Source: Pseudomonas sp. PSE14
Lineage (GTDB): Bacteria > Pseudomonadota > Gammaproteobacteria > Pseudomonadales > Pseudomonadaceae
NCBI RefSeq assembly: GCF_029203285.1
Contig: NZ_CP115669.1
Coordinates: 4,774,001-4,838,000 of the forward strand
DNA length: 64,000 nt
Direction of reading: 5' to 3'
Shown here: positions 1-9,584 of the stretch, one piece after another
Layout of the letters: the number at the start of each line of letters is the position of its first letter
How positions within the stretch are numbered: position 1 is the stretch's first letter
The notes under the pieces: model-generated
Seen by the model: the letters and a program-made list of their open reading frames with translations, nothing else
Databases searched by the model: none
What the model was told of the DNA's origin: nothing
Translations under genes and position numbers: made by a program

Positions 1-179
1 GCCGCAACTGCCTGTCCAAGTGGTACAAGGCCGCGGCCGACGACATGGGACTGGCGGTCAGCCCCGACCAGGCCCGCGAAGAGATCTACGGCATGCCTTA
101 CGCCGAATGGAAGGCCAAGTATCAGACGGAAGCGTCGCCTGCCCAGCAGGCGGCCTTCGATAACGCGAAGAAGCACTAA
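1..179 (+). CDS. DUF1244 family protein (C-terminal 58 residues, cut by window edge)
   Basis: The reading frame enters at base 3 and runs to TAA at 177-179. It begins RNCLSKWY and contains YGMPYAEWKAKYQ, both hallmarks of the small DUF1244 family, whose members are usually about 100 residues, so roughly half is missing off the left edge. The function of the family is not established; the conserved Cys suggests metal or redox chemistry, but that is inference. The stop lies 13 bases before the hopJ-like start, so the two are probably co-transcribed. Confidence 0.8.
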   Translation, partial: RNCLSKWYKAAADDMGLAVSPDQAREEIYGMPYAEWKAKYQTEASPAQQAAFDNAKKH

Positions 180-192
180 CGAGTTTGCCTTG

Positions 193-531
193 ATGACCCT
201 CAACGATTTTCGCGCGCGCCTGCGCAGCGAGCAGCACCTGTTCACCGACACCCTGGCGTACATCGCCGAGCACTACAGCTACACCCCCAGCGCCTTCAGC
301 AACGGCACTGTGGAAAACCCCGCCGGGCAGAACGAAGGCTCCTGCAAGACCCTGGGCTTCGCCATCCTCGAAGGCCTGAGCCAGGAGGAGTCGCTGCTGG
401 CGTTCGGCGAGCACTACCGCGCCGTGCGTGACAACCCCGAGGGCACCGACCACGCCAACATCCGCGCCCTGCAGAGCACCGGCCTGGCCGGCGTCAACTT
501 CGAGCGCCAGCCGCTGTCGCGTCGCGGCTGA
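193..531 (+). CDS. HopJ type III effector family protein
   Basis: A 112-residue protein beginning MTLNDFRARLRSEQHLFTDTL and containing YTPSAFSNGTVENPAGQNEG, which is diagnostic of the HopJ family. The name comes from a P. syringae homologue, but the family is widespread in non-pathogens that lack a type III system and its role is unknown. No signal peptide or membrane segment is visible. The ATG at 193 is preferred over the TTG directly before it. It follows the DUF1244 gene closely and ends at a strong terminator, so it is the last gene of that operon. Confidence 0.8.
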   Translation: MTLNDFRARLRSEQHLFTDTLAYIAEHYSYTPSAFSNGTVENPAGQNEGSCKTLGFAILEGLSQEESLLAFGEHYRAVRDNPEGTDHANIRALQSTGLAGVNFERQPLSRRG

Positions 532-546
532 GGTTCTGCGCTCATG

Positions 547-575
547 AAAAAGCCCCGCTCATGCGGGGCTTTTTC
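547..575 (+). terminator. Rho-independent terminator after hopJ-like gene
   Basis: The stem GCCCCGC/GCGGGGC with loop TCAT is flanked by AAAAA and TTTTT, so it can fold on either strand. It belongs to a family of near-identical terminators opening with ATGAAAAAGCCC that recurs in this window. Confidence 0.9.
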
Positions 576-616
576 TTGGGTGCTCGAATCACTCGACCGC
601 CTGATGCTGACCTGAA

Positions 617-683
617 GGAGCGAGCTTGCTCGCGAACCTGCAAGGCACGGCGTCAAGCGATTCGCGAGCAAGCTCGCTCCTAC
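617..683. repeat. REP pair, type 1 (inverted)
   Basis: GGAGCGAGCTTGCTCGCGAA at 617 is followed by its inverted partner TTCGCGAGCAAGCTCGCTCC ending near 680, about 27 bases apart, forming a REPIN-like cruciform. It lies between the convergent ends of the hopJ-like gene and trxB. The left copy has lost the leading GTA seen in the others. Confidence 0.88.
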
Positions 684-709
684 GAAGAGCCACAGTCACT
701 GAGCGGCGC

Positions 710-736
710 AAAGAAAAAGGCCCCGCAAGCGGGGCC
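710..736 (-). terminator. Terminator of trxB
   Basis: Reading leftward, GGCCCCGC-TT-GCGGGGCC is followed by a T-rich tract (the complement of AAAGAAAAA). It lies 29 bases past the trxB stop. Confidence 0.85.
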
Positions 737-764
737 TCTTCCTGCACGCCGGCTCTTCGGGCCG

Positions 765-2119
<1,355 letters not shown>

Positions 2120-4054
2120 ATGAATCTTCGCGCCCGCCTGCTCCTGCTGTTCCTGCCCCTGTTCGCCGCCAGCCTGGCCGGGGTATGGATGCTGTCAGAC
2201 ATGATCCTGCTCGACCGCTTCGACCGGGGCGACCGCCAGCGCCTGGCCGATGAGGTACGTATCGTCCACAAGCGCATCGGCTTCGAGAAACAGCGCTTCC
2301 TCGATATCGCCCGCAGCTACGCCTGGTGGGACAGCAGCTACGCCTTCATGCAGCACCCCGATGCCAAATTCATCGCCGATAACCTCGAAGTCGACATGCT
2401 CGGCATCCTCGGCTTCGACTATGTGCTGTACGTTGACCGCAAGGAACGGATCGTCGGCCAGCAATGGAAGCTCGACGACCTGGCCGGCCGCTTCCCCGGG
2501 GTGTCCACACCCCACCCTTACGTCCTGCAGCGCGACATCCTGAAAACCGCCCTCGACCTGGGCGCCCTGGACGTAGAGGGCGATACACGGCACAGCATCG
2601 ACCAGCTGGTGCAGATCGACGGTGTGCCGCAGTTGCTGCTGAGCTATCCGATCAGCGACAGCGCCGGGCGCGCCGAACCCGCCGGCGCGCTGATCGCCGG
2701 CGTACTGTTCGACAAGCAGCGGACGGCCGCCCTGGAAGACCAGATGGGCGCGCGTCTGCGCCTGGCCGACGATGCCCGGCCCGACAGCAGCTGGCGGCCA
2801 CTGAACATCCCCAACAACCGTGGCGCCACCCTGCTCAGCCCACGCGAGCTGCTGGGCAAGAACAAGCAGCAGATGTCGCTGCTGTACCTGAACTCCAAAG
2901 GCCAGCCGCAGATGCGCATCGAGGTCACCAGCCCCAGGCCCCTTTACTTGCAAGGCCGGCAATCGATCCGCCTGTTCCTCTACCTGGCGCTGGCCCTGCT
3001 CGCCACTGCCCTGCTGCTGGCCTACCTGGCGCTGGAGTTCTGGATCATCCGCCGCGTGCGCACCCTCAACCACGAGGTTTCCAGCATCGGCCCGGACGAC
3101 AACCAGCATCGCCTCGGCAGCCTGGGCAACGATGAACTCGGTCAGCTCGCCGGCGAGATGAACAACATGCTCGACCGCCTGGAAAAGAGCGAGGCACGGG
3201 ACCGGGCGATCCTCGACGCGATCCGCGATGGCTACTTCGAGATGGACGACAAAGGCATCATGCTCACCGTCAACGCCGCGCTGTGCCGGATGCTCGGCTA
3301 CTCGGCCGAAGAAATCGTCGGTCGTCACTACAGCCAGCTGCTGCCCGAGGCTGACGCCCAACGCGCCCAGGCGCTCTACGTCCAGGTGCGCGACGACGAG
3401 CAGCGTGAAACCACCTTTTCCGCCCCCTTCAAGTGCCGCGACGGCCGCCTGCTCAACTGCGAGACGCGCTGCTCGGCGATCCGCGACAACCAGGGTGTGT
3501 TCACCGGTTTCCGCGGCATCCTGCGTGACATCAGCCAGCACGTCGCCTACCAGAACCAGCTGATCGACCTGGCCTTCCGCGATGCCGTGACCGGCCTGGG
3601 CAACCGCAAGGCGTTCGACGAACAGCTGCCCGCTGCGATCATCCGTTGCGAACGGGTCGCTCTGCTGTACATCGACCTGGACCGCTTCAAGCAGGTCAAC
3701 GACCGCTTCGGCCACGCCACCGGCGATGCCCTGCTGGCCGCCGTCGGGGACCGCCTGCACAACAGCCTGCGCCAGCCGGACCAGGCGTACCGCCTGGGTG
3801 GCGACGAATTCGCCGTGCTCCTGGAAAACGCCGAACCGCCGCAGGCCGAAAGCCTGGGCACGCGCCTGCTGCGGGTGCTGGGCAGCCCCTACGAGCTGAA
3901 CGGCCAGACCATCGACTTCGTCACCCCGAGCATCGGCATCGCGTTCTATCCACAGGACGCGAGCGACGCCGAGGGCCTCACCGGCGCCGCCGACATCGCC
4001 ATGTACCAGGCCAAGCAGGAGCGCAACCGCTGCCAACGCTACCACCGCGCCTGA
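2120..4054 (+). CDS. Membrane diguanylate cyclase (CHASE4-HAMP-PAS-GGDEF)
   Basis: A 644-residue inner-membrane sensor that would make cyclic di-GMP. Order: transmembrane helix about 6-28, periplasmic CHASE4-type domain to about 280, second helix about 284-309, HAMP, PAS about 360-470, then GGDEF. The catalytic RLGGDEF is intact (GGDEF at 560-564). An inhibitory I-site RQPD sits exactly five residues before it, so product inhibition is expected. No EAL domain is present. It corresponds to PA0847. The ribosome site is weak. It is 96 bases upstream of cysZ and may share a transcript. The ligand is unknown. Confidence 0.92.
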   Translation: MNLRARLLLLFLPLFAASLAGVWMLSDMILLDRFDRGDRQRLADEVRIVHKRIGFEKQRFLDIARSYAWWDSSYAFMQHPDAKFIADNLEVDMLGILGFDYVLYVDRKERIVGQQWKLDDLAGRFPGVSTPHPYVLQRDILKTALDLGALDVEGDTRHSIDQLVQIDGVPQLLLSYPISDSAGRAEPAGALIAGVLFDKQRTAALEDQMGARLRLADDARPDSSWRPLNIPNNRGATLLSPRELLGKNKQQMSLLYLNSKGQPQMRIEVTSPRPLYLQGRQSIRLFLYLALALLATALLLAYLALEFWIIRRVRTLNHEVSSIGPDDNQHRLGSLGNDELGQLAGEMNNMLDRLEKSEARDRAILDAIRDGYFEMDDKGIMLTVNAALCRMLGYSAEEIVGRHYSQLLPEADAQRAQALYVQVRDDEQRETTFSAPFKCRDGRLLNCETRCSAIRDNQGVFTGFRGILRDISQHVAYQNQLIDLAFRDAVTGLGNRKAFDEQLPAAIIRCERVALLYIDLDRFKQVNDRFGHATGDALLAAVGDRLHNSLRQPDQAYRLGGDEFAVLLENAEPPQAESLGTRLLRVLGSPYELNGQTIDFVTPSIGIAFYPQDASDAEGLTGAADIAMYQAKQERNRCQRYHRA

Positions 4055-4150
4055 ACCGCCACACACCCGGCAAAACAGACGGCTCGCCGGCCCTTCGCCG
4101 GGTCTGCTAAGGTCGCAGCCGCTTTACCTTGGAGTCCCCTGGAGAATCCC

Positions 4151-4891
4151 ATGTCTACCCTGAGCGGCCCGCAATACCTCAGCGAAGGCCTGAAACTGAT
4201 GATGCGCCCCGGCCTGCGGCTGTTCGTGCTGTTGCCGCTGAGCATCAACCTCATCCTGTTCATCGGCCTGATCGGCTTCGCGGTCAGCGAGTTCAGTCAC
4301 TGGGTCGACGCCCTGATGCCAAGCCTGCCGGACTGGCTGAGCTTCCTGCAGTTCATCCTCTGGCCGCTGTTCGTCGCGCTGGTACTGCTGATCGTGTTCT
4401 TCACCTTCACGATGATCGCCAACCTGATCGCCGCGCCCTTCAACGGCTTCCTCGCGGAGAAGGTCGAAGTGGTGGTGCGCGGCACCGACGACTTCCCGGA
4501 GTTCAGCTGGACCGAACTGATGGCCATGGTGCCGCGCACCATCGGCCGCGAACTGCGCAAGCTCGGCTACTTCCTGCCGCGCGCCCTCGGCCTGTTCATC
4601 CTCAGCCTGATCCCCGGCCTGAACCTGATCGCCGCACCGCTCTGGCTGCTGTTCGGCGTGTGGATGATGGCCGTGCAGTACATCGACTTTCCCGCTGACA
4701 ACCACAAGCTGGGCTGGAACGAGATGCTCGCCTGGCTGCGCGAGCGACGCTGGGCCTGCATGGGCTTCGGCGGTGTGACCTATCTCGCGCTGCTGATCCC
4801 GGTGGTGAACCTGGTGATCATGCCCGCCGCCGTGGCCGGCGCGGTGCTGTTCTGGGTGCGCGAGGGTGGGGACAAGGCGCTCACTCGCTAA
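4151..4891 (+). CDS. cysZ: CysZ-type sulfate transporter
   Basis: A 246-residue inner-membrane protein starting [23 protein letters not shown], the usual CysZ opening, with four to six hydrophobic segments (about 28-50, 67-95, 145-175, 200-235) and the conserved [17 protein letters not shown]. CysZ brings sulfate or sulfite in for cysteine synthesis. GGAGA six bases before the ATG fixes the start. The length matches the family. No cys regulator is nearby, so control is not visible. Confidence 0.92.
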   Translation: MSTLSGPQYLSEGLKLMMRPGLRLFVLLPLSINLILFIGLIGFAVSEFSHWVDALMPSLPDWLSFLQFILWPLFVALVLLIVFFTFTMIANLIAAPFNGFLAEKVEVVVRGTDDFPEFSWTELMAMVPRTIGRELRKLGYFLPRALGLFILSLIPGLNLIAAPLWLLFGVWMMAVQYIDFPADNHKLGWNEMLAWLRERRWACMGFGGVTYLALLIPVVNLVIMPAAVAGAVLFWVREGGDKALTR

Positions 4892-5020
4892 ACCTTCCGG
4901 GGCAGGTGCGCAACGTCCTTGCCCCGCCTCTCGGCATCCTATTTCCCCGAGAGGAGCGGAGGCTGTCCTACCGCCCCCAGGGACGAGGTCAATCGCTCCC
5001 GCAAGGTTTGCACTTTGTGG

Positions 5021-5038
5021 CTGTCATATTTCGATCAT
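5021..5038 (+). promoter_or_regulatory. Pho-box-like site (possible PhoB operator)
   Basis: CTGTCAT-ATTT-CGATCAT matches the Pho-box pattern CTGTCAT-N4-CTGTCAT at 7/7 and 5/7 positions with exact spacing. It lies 45 bases before the chosen glycosyltransferase ATG. The -10 about ten bases downstream is poor (CGTCAT), so PhoB dependence is an inference. Confidence 0.5.
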
Positions 5039-5082
5039 CGCCGCGTCATCGGCGCGCCACTGCGCGTCGCGACACTGCGTAT

Positions 5083-6285
5083 ATGACCAGAAAGCCCCTG
5101 CGCATTGCGCTGATCAGCAAAACCTTTCCGCCGGAAATCAACGGCGTTGCCAACACCCTCGGCCGGCTGGCGGCGGGGCTGTTGCGCCTGGGCCATCAGA
5201 TCCAGGTGGTGCGGCCACGGCAGCAGTGTGACGGAGGGCGCCACAGCGACGCCGAACTGGTGCTGACCCGTGGCTGGCCGCTGCCGGGCTATCCGGGGTT
5301 GCAGTGGGGGCAATCCTGCCTGCACAAGCTGCTGCGCCACTGGAAGGGGCTGCGCCCCGACGTGCTCTACATCGCCACCGAAGGCCCGCTGGGCCTGGCC
5401 GCCCTGCGCGCCGCACGGCGCCTGCGGATTCCGGTGATCAGCGGCTTCCACACCAATTTCCAGCAGTACAGCGCGCACTATGGCTTCGGCCCGCTGATGC
5501 GCCTGGTAACCCTCTACCTGCGCTGGTTCCACAACCGCACCCAGCAGACCCTGGTGCCCAGCGCCAGCCAGTCGCTGGAGCTGCAACGGCGTGGCTTCGA
5601 GCGCCTGGCGCAGCTTTCGCGCGGCGTCGACAGCCAGCTGTTCCAGCCCGGCCGCCGCGACGATGCTCTGCGCCGCGAATGGGGCCTGGGCGAGCGCGAT
5701 ATCGCGGTGTTGCACGTGGGCCGGCTGGCGGCGGAAAAGAACCTGACGCTGCTGGGCAGCAGCTTCCGCGCGCTGTGCGCGGCACACCCGCAGCTCAAGC
5801 TGCGCCTGGTGATCGTCGGCGATGGCCCGCTGCGCGCCCACCTGCACAAGGAACTGCCCGAAGCGGTGTTCTGCGGTCTGCAACGCGGCGAGGAGCTGGC
5901 GCGGCACTACGCCAGCGGCGACCTGTTCCTCTTCCCCAGCCTGTCGGAAACCTTCGGCAATGTGGTGCTGGAAGCGCTGGCTTCGGGCCTGGCCGTGGTG
6001 GCCTTCGACCAGGCGGCCGCGGGGCAGCACATCCGCCATGGGCACAACGGTGCGCTGGCGAGTCCGGATGACAACCAGGGCTTCTTCGACGCGGCCAGCT
6101 GGTTGCTGGAAGACCCCGAGCGCCTGCGCCGGGTACGACTGAACGCCCGTCACCACGCCAGCCATCAGGCCTGGGACGCGGTGGTGGAGCGTTTCGAAAG
6201 TTATCTACAGGAAGCCTGCCGCCTGACGCTGTCCAGGAAGACCACCCGCCTGGGGCCGGTGGGCGGGTCTTCCGTACACAAGTAA
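5083..6285 (+). CDS. GT4-family glycosyltransferase, SqdX/MgtA-like
   Basis: A 400-residue GT-B enzyme. The N-terminal Rossmann part starts MTRKPLRIALISKTFPPEIN with an acceptor loop GVANTLGRLAAGL. The C-terminal donor domain has HVGRLAAEKNL near 222, VGDGPLR, and the EX7E motif ETFGNVVLE. The GFHTNFQQYSAHYGF and LSRGVDSQLFQPG segments resemble SqdX and diacylglycerol- or mannose-transferring GT4 enzymes, so a glycolipid product is plausible but unproven. The start at 5083 is preferred over an earlier in-frame ATG at 4906 because homology begins there. It corresponds to PA0842. A Pho-box-like site precedes it; in PAO1 the neighbouring plcH, plcR and cerN genes lie between it and cysZ but are absent here. 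Confidence 0.85.
   Translation: MTRKPLRIALISKTFPPEINGVANTLGRLAAGLLRLGHQIQVVRPRQQCDGGRHSDAELVLTRGWPLPGYPGLQWGQSCLHKLLRHWKGLRPDVLYIATEGPLGLAALRAARRLRIPVISGFHTNFQQYSAHYGFGPLMRLVTLYLRWFHNRTQQTLVPSASQSLELQRRGFERLAQLSRGVDSQLFQPGRRDDALRREWGLGERDIAVLHVGRLAAEKNLTLLGSSFRALCAAHPQLKLRLVIVGDGPLRAHLHKELPEAVFCGLQRGEELARHYASGDLFLFPSLSETFGNVVLEALASGLAVVAFDQAAAGQHIRHGHNGALASPDDNQGFFDAASWLLEDPERLRRVRLNARHHASHQAWDAVVERFESYLQEACRLTLSRKTTRLGPVGGSSVHK
6236..6273. terminator. Possible bidirectional terminator in the 3' end of the glycosyltransferase
   Basis: GGAAGACCACCCGCC and GGGCGGGTCTTCC form an imperfect hairpin just before the convergent stops at 6285 and 6288. There is no clear T-tract, so termination is uncertain. 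Confidence 0.35.
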
Positions 6286-6287
6286 GG

Positions 6288-7247
6288 TCAGGCGAATGGG
6301 ATCGGCTGCGCCGCGAACGACAGGCTCATGGCGCCCGCCCCCAGGTTGATGCCACCGGTGGGGCTGAGCATCGCCAGGTGCACCTGCACACCCTTGGCCT
6401 GGCACGCCGCTTCCAGCGCGGAGAAGCCCGGCAGGTCGCGCAGCGCGGAAGGATCGCCGGCGTAGCTCAGGCACATCTGCGGCGCCAGCAGCTCGCCCGC
6501 CTCGACCCGTGCGCGGGCGAAGTTGAGCAGGCGCTCGGCGGACTTCTCGTAGTTCGGCGATACCGACACCGGCTTGTCCTCGCCCTGCACCAGGCTCAGC
6601 ACCGGCTTCATGTCGAGCATCGAGCCAATGCCGAGGAAGGCGCCGCGCAGGCGATCGCCGATGCTGCTGCGGTCGCCCTTCTGGAAACCACGGCGGCGGA
6701 TGTGCCCCAGGTCGCTGGCGACCAGGAAGGTGTTCATCTGCTGGCTGAGCTGTTCCAGGCGGGTGCGCACAGCGTTGGGATGCTGGTCTTCGCCGAGCAG
6801 GCGCACACCTTCGGCGGCCAGCACGGCGAGGCCGGCGAACACCGTCTGACTGTCGATCACCCGCAGCGCGAAGGGCCCGGCGATGCCGGCGGCGGTACGG
6901 CGCTCCTTGTAGCTCTGCAGCAGGCTGAAGGAGGCCTGGGTGGCGTGTTCGAAGATCGGGCTGCGCTGGCTGGTGACGGTCAGGCAGATGACGTAATCGA
7001 AGTCGGTGACCAGTTGTTCCAGGAACCAGTCGTGGGTCTGCGCCGGCGTCAGCGGCTCGCTGCCGTCCTCGGGGCCGACCTTGGGCAGATCCTGGGAATA
7101 GAACTTGAGGGTGGTGTCGGGATCGCGATCATCGACGATACGGCGCTCGCCCAGGCGAATGCCGATGGGCAGGACGCGAATGTTGTTGGCAGCGAGGAAT
7201 TCGGGGGGCAGGTCGCAGGTCGCATCGACCACCAAGCCGATCCGCAT
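6288..7247 (-). CDS. DegV family fatty-acid-binding protein
   Basis: A 319-residue protein starting MRIGLVVDATCDLPPEFL, the DegV opening, with CLTVTSQRSP around residue 95 and HIRRRGF near 180. DegV proteins bind a long-chain fatty acid between two domains; in Firmicutes they (FakB) present it to a kinase, but no FakA partner is visible here. AGGAG lies six bases before the ATG. It is convergent with the glycosyltransferase with a two-base gap. It corresponds to PA0841; its role in Pseudomonas is undefined. Confidence 0.87.
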   Translation of the reverse strand: MRIGLVVDATCDLPPEFLAANNIRVLPIGIRLGERRIVDDRDPDTTLKFYSQDLPKVGPEDGSEPLTPAQTHDWFLEQLVTDFDYVICLTVTSQRSPIFEHATQASFSLLQSYKERRTAAGIAGPFALRVIDSQTVFAGLAVLAAEGVRLLGEDQHPNAVRTRLEQLSQQMNTFLVASDLGHIRRRGFQKGDRSSIGDRLRGAFLGIGSMLDMKPVLSLVQGEDKPVSVSPNYEKSAERLLNFARARVEAGELLAPQMCLSYAGDPSALRDLPGFSALEAACQAKGVQVHLAMLSPTGGINLGAGAMSLSFAAQPIPFA

Positions 7248-7547
7248 GGCTTACTCCTATGGCCGTATCCCGGCCTATTGTTGTGTGAACGCGGTCATAC
7301 AATGCCCGTTTCAGACCCTTAAGTCAGCATGCGGAAAGGTGGGTCTCGGAAAAGATTTGTAAACGCCTAGGACGGGGCTTTCAGAGCATTCATACAATTT
7401 ATGAATCGTCATAATCCAGACGCAGATTACCAGGGAGAGAGCCTCACCTCTGGGAACGGAGCTTGTCCACGAAATCCGCGGCGCAGGAACTCAATGCCAT
7501 AGGGAAAGACCAGGGCCGCCCGCCCCAACACCGGCCCTGCCGGCTGA

Positions 7548-7570
7548 TCGCGGATAAGATCCGCTCCTAC
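7548..7570. repeat. Single REP, type 2
   Basis: TCGCGGATAAGATCCGCTCC followed by TAC. It shares the GCTCCTAC end of the type 1 REP but has GCGGATAAGATCCGC as the palindrome core. No inverted partner is present. Confidence 0.75.
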
Positions 7571-7596
7571 GCGAGCCGAAACCACGGAGCCGACCT

Positions 7597-7664
7597 GTAG
7601 GAGCGAGCTTGCTCGCGAACATGCCCCGCAGCGGAGGTTGGTTCGCGAGCAAGCTCGCTCCTAC
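7597..7664. repeat. REP pair, type 1
   Basis: GTAGGAGCGAGCTTGCTCGC and its inverted partner are separated by about 25 bases. The arms are identical to the copies at 17698, 43113 and 58284. Confidence 0.9.
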
Positions 7665-7672
7665 GAAAAGCC

Positions 7673-7708
7673 AAAAGCCCCTGGCACCGTCGGCGCCAGG
7701 GGCTTTTT
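7673..7708 (-). terminator. Terminator of the ene-reductase gene
   Basis: AAAAGCCCCTGGC pairs with GCCAGGGGCTTTT around a 9-base loop, giving T-tracts on both strands. It lies 17 bases past the ene-reductase stop. Confidence 0.88.
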
Positions 7709-7724
7709 CACATCAGGTCTCGAA

Positions 7725-8837
7725 TCAGGCCAGCGACATCAACGCATCACGGCTGAACGGCTTGATATCGGCCAGGCGGCCATCGCGCACTTTCAGCGCC
7801 CAGTCCGGGTCGACCAGCAGCGCACGGCCGACGGCGACCAGGTCGAACTCTTCCTTGTTCAGGCGCTCCAGCAGACCCTCGATGCCCGAAGGCTGGGCGA
7901 CTTCCTGGGTGTTGCCGAAGAAGGCCAGGAACTCGCTGCCGTCCAGGCCGACGTTACCGACGGTGATGGTCGGCTTGCCGGTGAGCTGGCGGGTCCAGCC
8001 AGCCAGGTTGAGCTCGGAGCCTTCGAATTCAGGAATCCAGAAGCGGCGGGTCGAGCAGTGGAAGATATCCACACCGGCGTCCGATAGCGGCTTGAGGAAG
8101 GCTTCCAGCTCCTCGGCGGTCTGCACCAGACGGGCGCTGTAGTCCTGCTGCTTCCACTGGGAGAAGCGGAAGATGATCGGGTAGTCGGGGCCGACAGCCT
8201 CGCGCACGGCGCGGATCAGCTCGATGGCGAAGCGCGAGCGGTTGGCCAGGCTGCCGCCGTATTCGTCGGTGCGCTTGTTGCTGCCGTCCCAGAAGAACTG
8301 GTCGATCAGGTAGCCGTGGGCGCCGTGGATTTCCACACCGTCCATGCCGATGGCCTTGGCGTCGCGGGCGGCCTGGGCAAAGGCGGCGATGACGTCCTGG
8401 ATGTCTTGCTTGGTCATCTCATGGACCAGCACGGTGCCGTCCTTTTCCTTGCCGCTGGGGCCGTAGCCCGGGACGCTGGCGTCCGGTTCGGTGCCCAGGC
8501 GGCGCACGGCGCCGACATGCCAGAGCTGCGGGACGATCTTGCCGCCTTCGGCATGCACGGCGTCGACCACCTGCTTCCAGCCGGCCAGGGCGTCTTCACC
8601 ATGGAAGCGCGGCACGTTCGGGTAGCCGTTGGCGGCCTTGTGGTTGACCGTGGTGCCTTCGGTGACGATCAGGCCGACACCGGCGGCGGCGCGGCGGCGG
8701 TAGTACTCCACCACCTGGGCATGGGGCACGCCGCCCGGGCTGAAGTTGCGGGTCATCGGCGCCATCACGATACGCGTGGGCAGTTCCAGGTCGCCCAGGC
8801 GGAAAGGCGAGAACAGGGTGTCTACGGATGCGGTCAT
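7725..8837 (-). CDS. Old yellow enzyme family NADH:flavin oxidoreductase (ene-reductase)
   Basis: A 370-residue FMN TIM barrel. Visible are the N-terminal FSPFRLGDLELPTRIVMAPMTR, the active-site HGAHGYLIDQFFWDG near 180 and the phosphate-binding VAVGRALLVDPDW near the C terminus. These enzymes reduce activated C=C bonds, quinones and nitro compounds. GGAG followed by ACTTCA favours the ATG at 8837 over one four codons earlier that overlaps the ribosome site. A TetR repressor gene lies 81 bases upstream on the same strand and a GACCGGTC operator precedes each, so this is a NemA/NemR-like pair. It corresponds to PA0840. Confidence 0.92.
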   Translation of the reverse strand: MTASVDTLFSPFRLGDLELPTRIVMAPMTRNFSPGGVPHAQVVEYYRRRAAAGVGLIVTEGTTVNHKAANGYPNVPRFHGEDALAGWKQVVDAVHAEGGKIVPQLWHVGAVRRLGTEPDASVPGYGPSGKEKDGTVLVHEMTKQDIQDVIAAFAQAARDAKAIGMDGVEIHGAHGYLIDQFFWDGSNKRTDEYGGSLANRSRFAIELIRAVREAVGPDYPIIFRFSQWKQQDYSARLVQTAEELEAFLKPLSDAGVDIFHCSTRRFWIPEFEGSELNLAGWTRQLTGKPTITVGNVGLDGSEFLAFFGNTQEVAQPSGIEGLLERLNKEEFDLVAVGRALLVDPDWALKVRDGRLADIKPFSRDALMSLA

Positions 8838-8849
8838 TGAAGTCTCCAT

Positions 8850-8873
8850 GACGACCAGGCGACCGGTCGTCTC
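8850..8873 (-). promoter_or_regulatory. Candidate TetR operator before the ene-reductase
   Basis: GACGACC (8850-8856) is inverted as GGTCGTC (8865-8871), and the core GACCGGTC (8861-8868) is itself a palindrome. The string GACCGGTCGTCTC recurs at 9525-9537, before the TetR gene. Confidence 0.6.
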
Positions 8874-8918
8874 ATTCTTTTATGAAGGGCTATGAAGGGT
8901 TGGGATGACTCAGGCAGA

Positions 8919-9509
8919 TCAGGCCTGAAGCAGGTGCTCCAGGCGTTCGATGAAACGCTCCACGGGTTTGAGCGAGGCGCTGACCTTCAGTCGCGCCAGC
9001 ACACCCTGCCAGGCATTGCCGACGAACTCAGCCAGGTGCTCGACGTTCTCCGCGGCCGGCAACTCACCGGCGCGCTGGGCCTCGGCGAGGCAGCCGCGCA
9101 GGGTATCGATGGACTGCTGCAGGATGCCGTCTATGCGCTCGGCGATGGCCGGCGACAGCTCGGCCATTTCGTAGCTCAGGCTGCCGATGAGGCAGTGGTA
9201 TTCAAGCTTTTCCTGGCGAGCGAAGTGCGCCAGCAGCTCGCGGTAATAGGTGAGGATGCGCGCACGCGGGCCCAGCGCCGGGTTGCCGAGGGCCTCGGCG
9301 TAGCGGGCCAGGCGCGGCGCATAAAGGTGCTCCAGGGCCTGCAGGGCGAAGTCTTCCTTGCTCTCGAAGTAGTGATAGAAGGAGCCCTTGGGGATGCCGG
9401 CGGCCTGGACGATGTCCTGCACGCCGGTGCCGTGGTAGCCGCAACGGGTCATCGCCAGGGAGCCCTTGGCGAGGATCAGGTCGCGTTTGTCGAGTCGGAT
9501 GCTGTTCAT
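8919..9509 (-). CDS. TetR family repressor, NemR-like
   Basis: A 196-residue regulator. The helix-turn-helix is at about 12-50 (TGVQDIVQAAGIPKGSFYHY) and the ligand domain contains YHCLIGSLSYEMAELSP and FVGNAWQGVLARLKVS, as in the AcuR/NemR group, which senses electrophiles through a Cys. Cys is present in YHCLIGS. The start at 9509 gives the usual short N-terminal tail; an upstream in-frame codon would place the operator inside the gene. It probably represses itself and the ene-reductase just downstream. Confidence 0.85.
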   Translation of the reverse strand: MNSIRLDKRDLILAKGSLAMTRCGYHGTGVQDIVQAAGIPKGSFYHYFESKEDFALQALEHLYAPRLARYAEALGNPALGPRARILTYYRELLAHFARQEKLEYHCLIGSLSYEMAELSPAIAERIDGILQQSIDTLRGCLAEAQRAGELPAAENVEHLAEFVGNAWQGVLARLKVSASLKPVERFIERLEHLLQA

Positions 9510-9513
9510 GGGG

Positions 9514-9540
9514 AGCGAGAATATGACCGGTCGTCTCGCT
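9514..9540 (-). promoter_or_regulatory. Candidate autoregulatory operator of the TetR gene
   Basis: AGCGAGA (9514) and TCTCGCT (9534) flank the GACCGGTC core at 9525-9532. It shares 13 identical bases with the site at 8861 and lies directly upstream of the TetR start. Confidence 0.55.
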
Positions 9541-9584
9541 TTTCCCAGCATCATTGATCGCGGTGATTTTCCCTCAGAAGCGGA

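Larger units (their letters stand above)
7248..7724. other. Intergenic region with two REP types
   Basis: This 477-base gap lies upstream of the DegV gene and downstream of the ene-reductase. The first 180 bases include an AT-rich patch near 7390-7425 that may hold the DegV promoter. It then has a lone type 2 REP (7548-7570), a type 1 REP pair (7597-7664) and a terminator (7673-7708). No coding frame is supported. Confidence 0.6.

Noticed and set aside
193-531. Type III secretion effector system
   Set aside because: The HopJ name is historical; no secretion genes, chaperone or hrp box are present.
2195-4066. 623-codon frame antisense to the diguanylate cyclase
   Set aside because: Compositional shadow of a gene with intact GGDEF and PAS domains.
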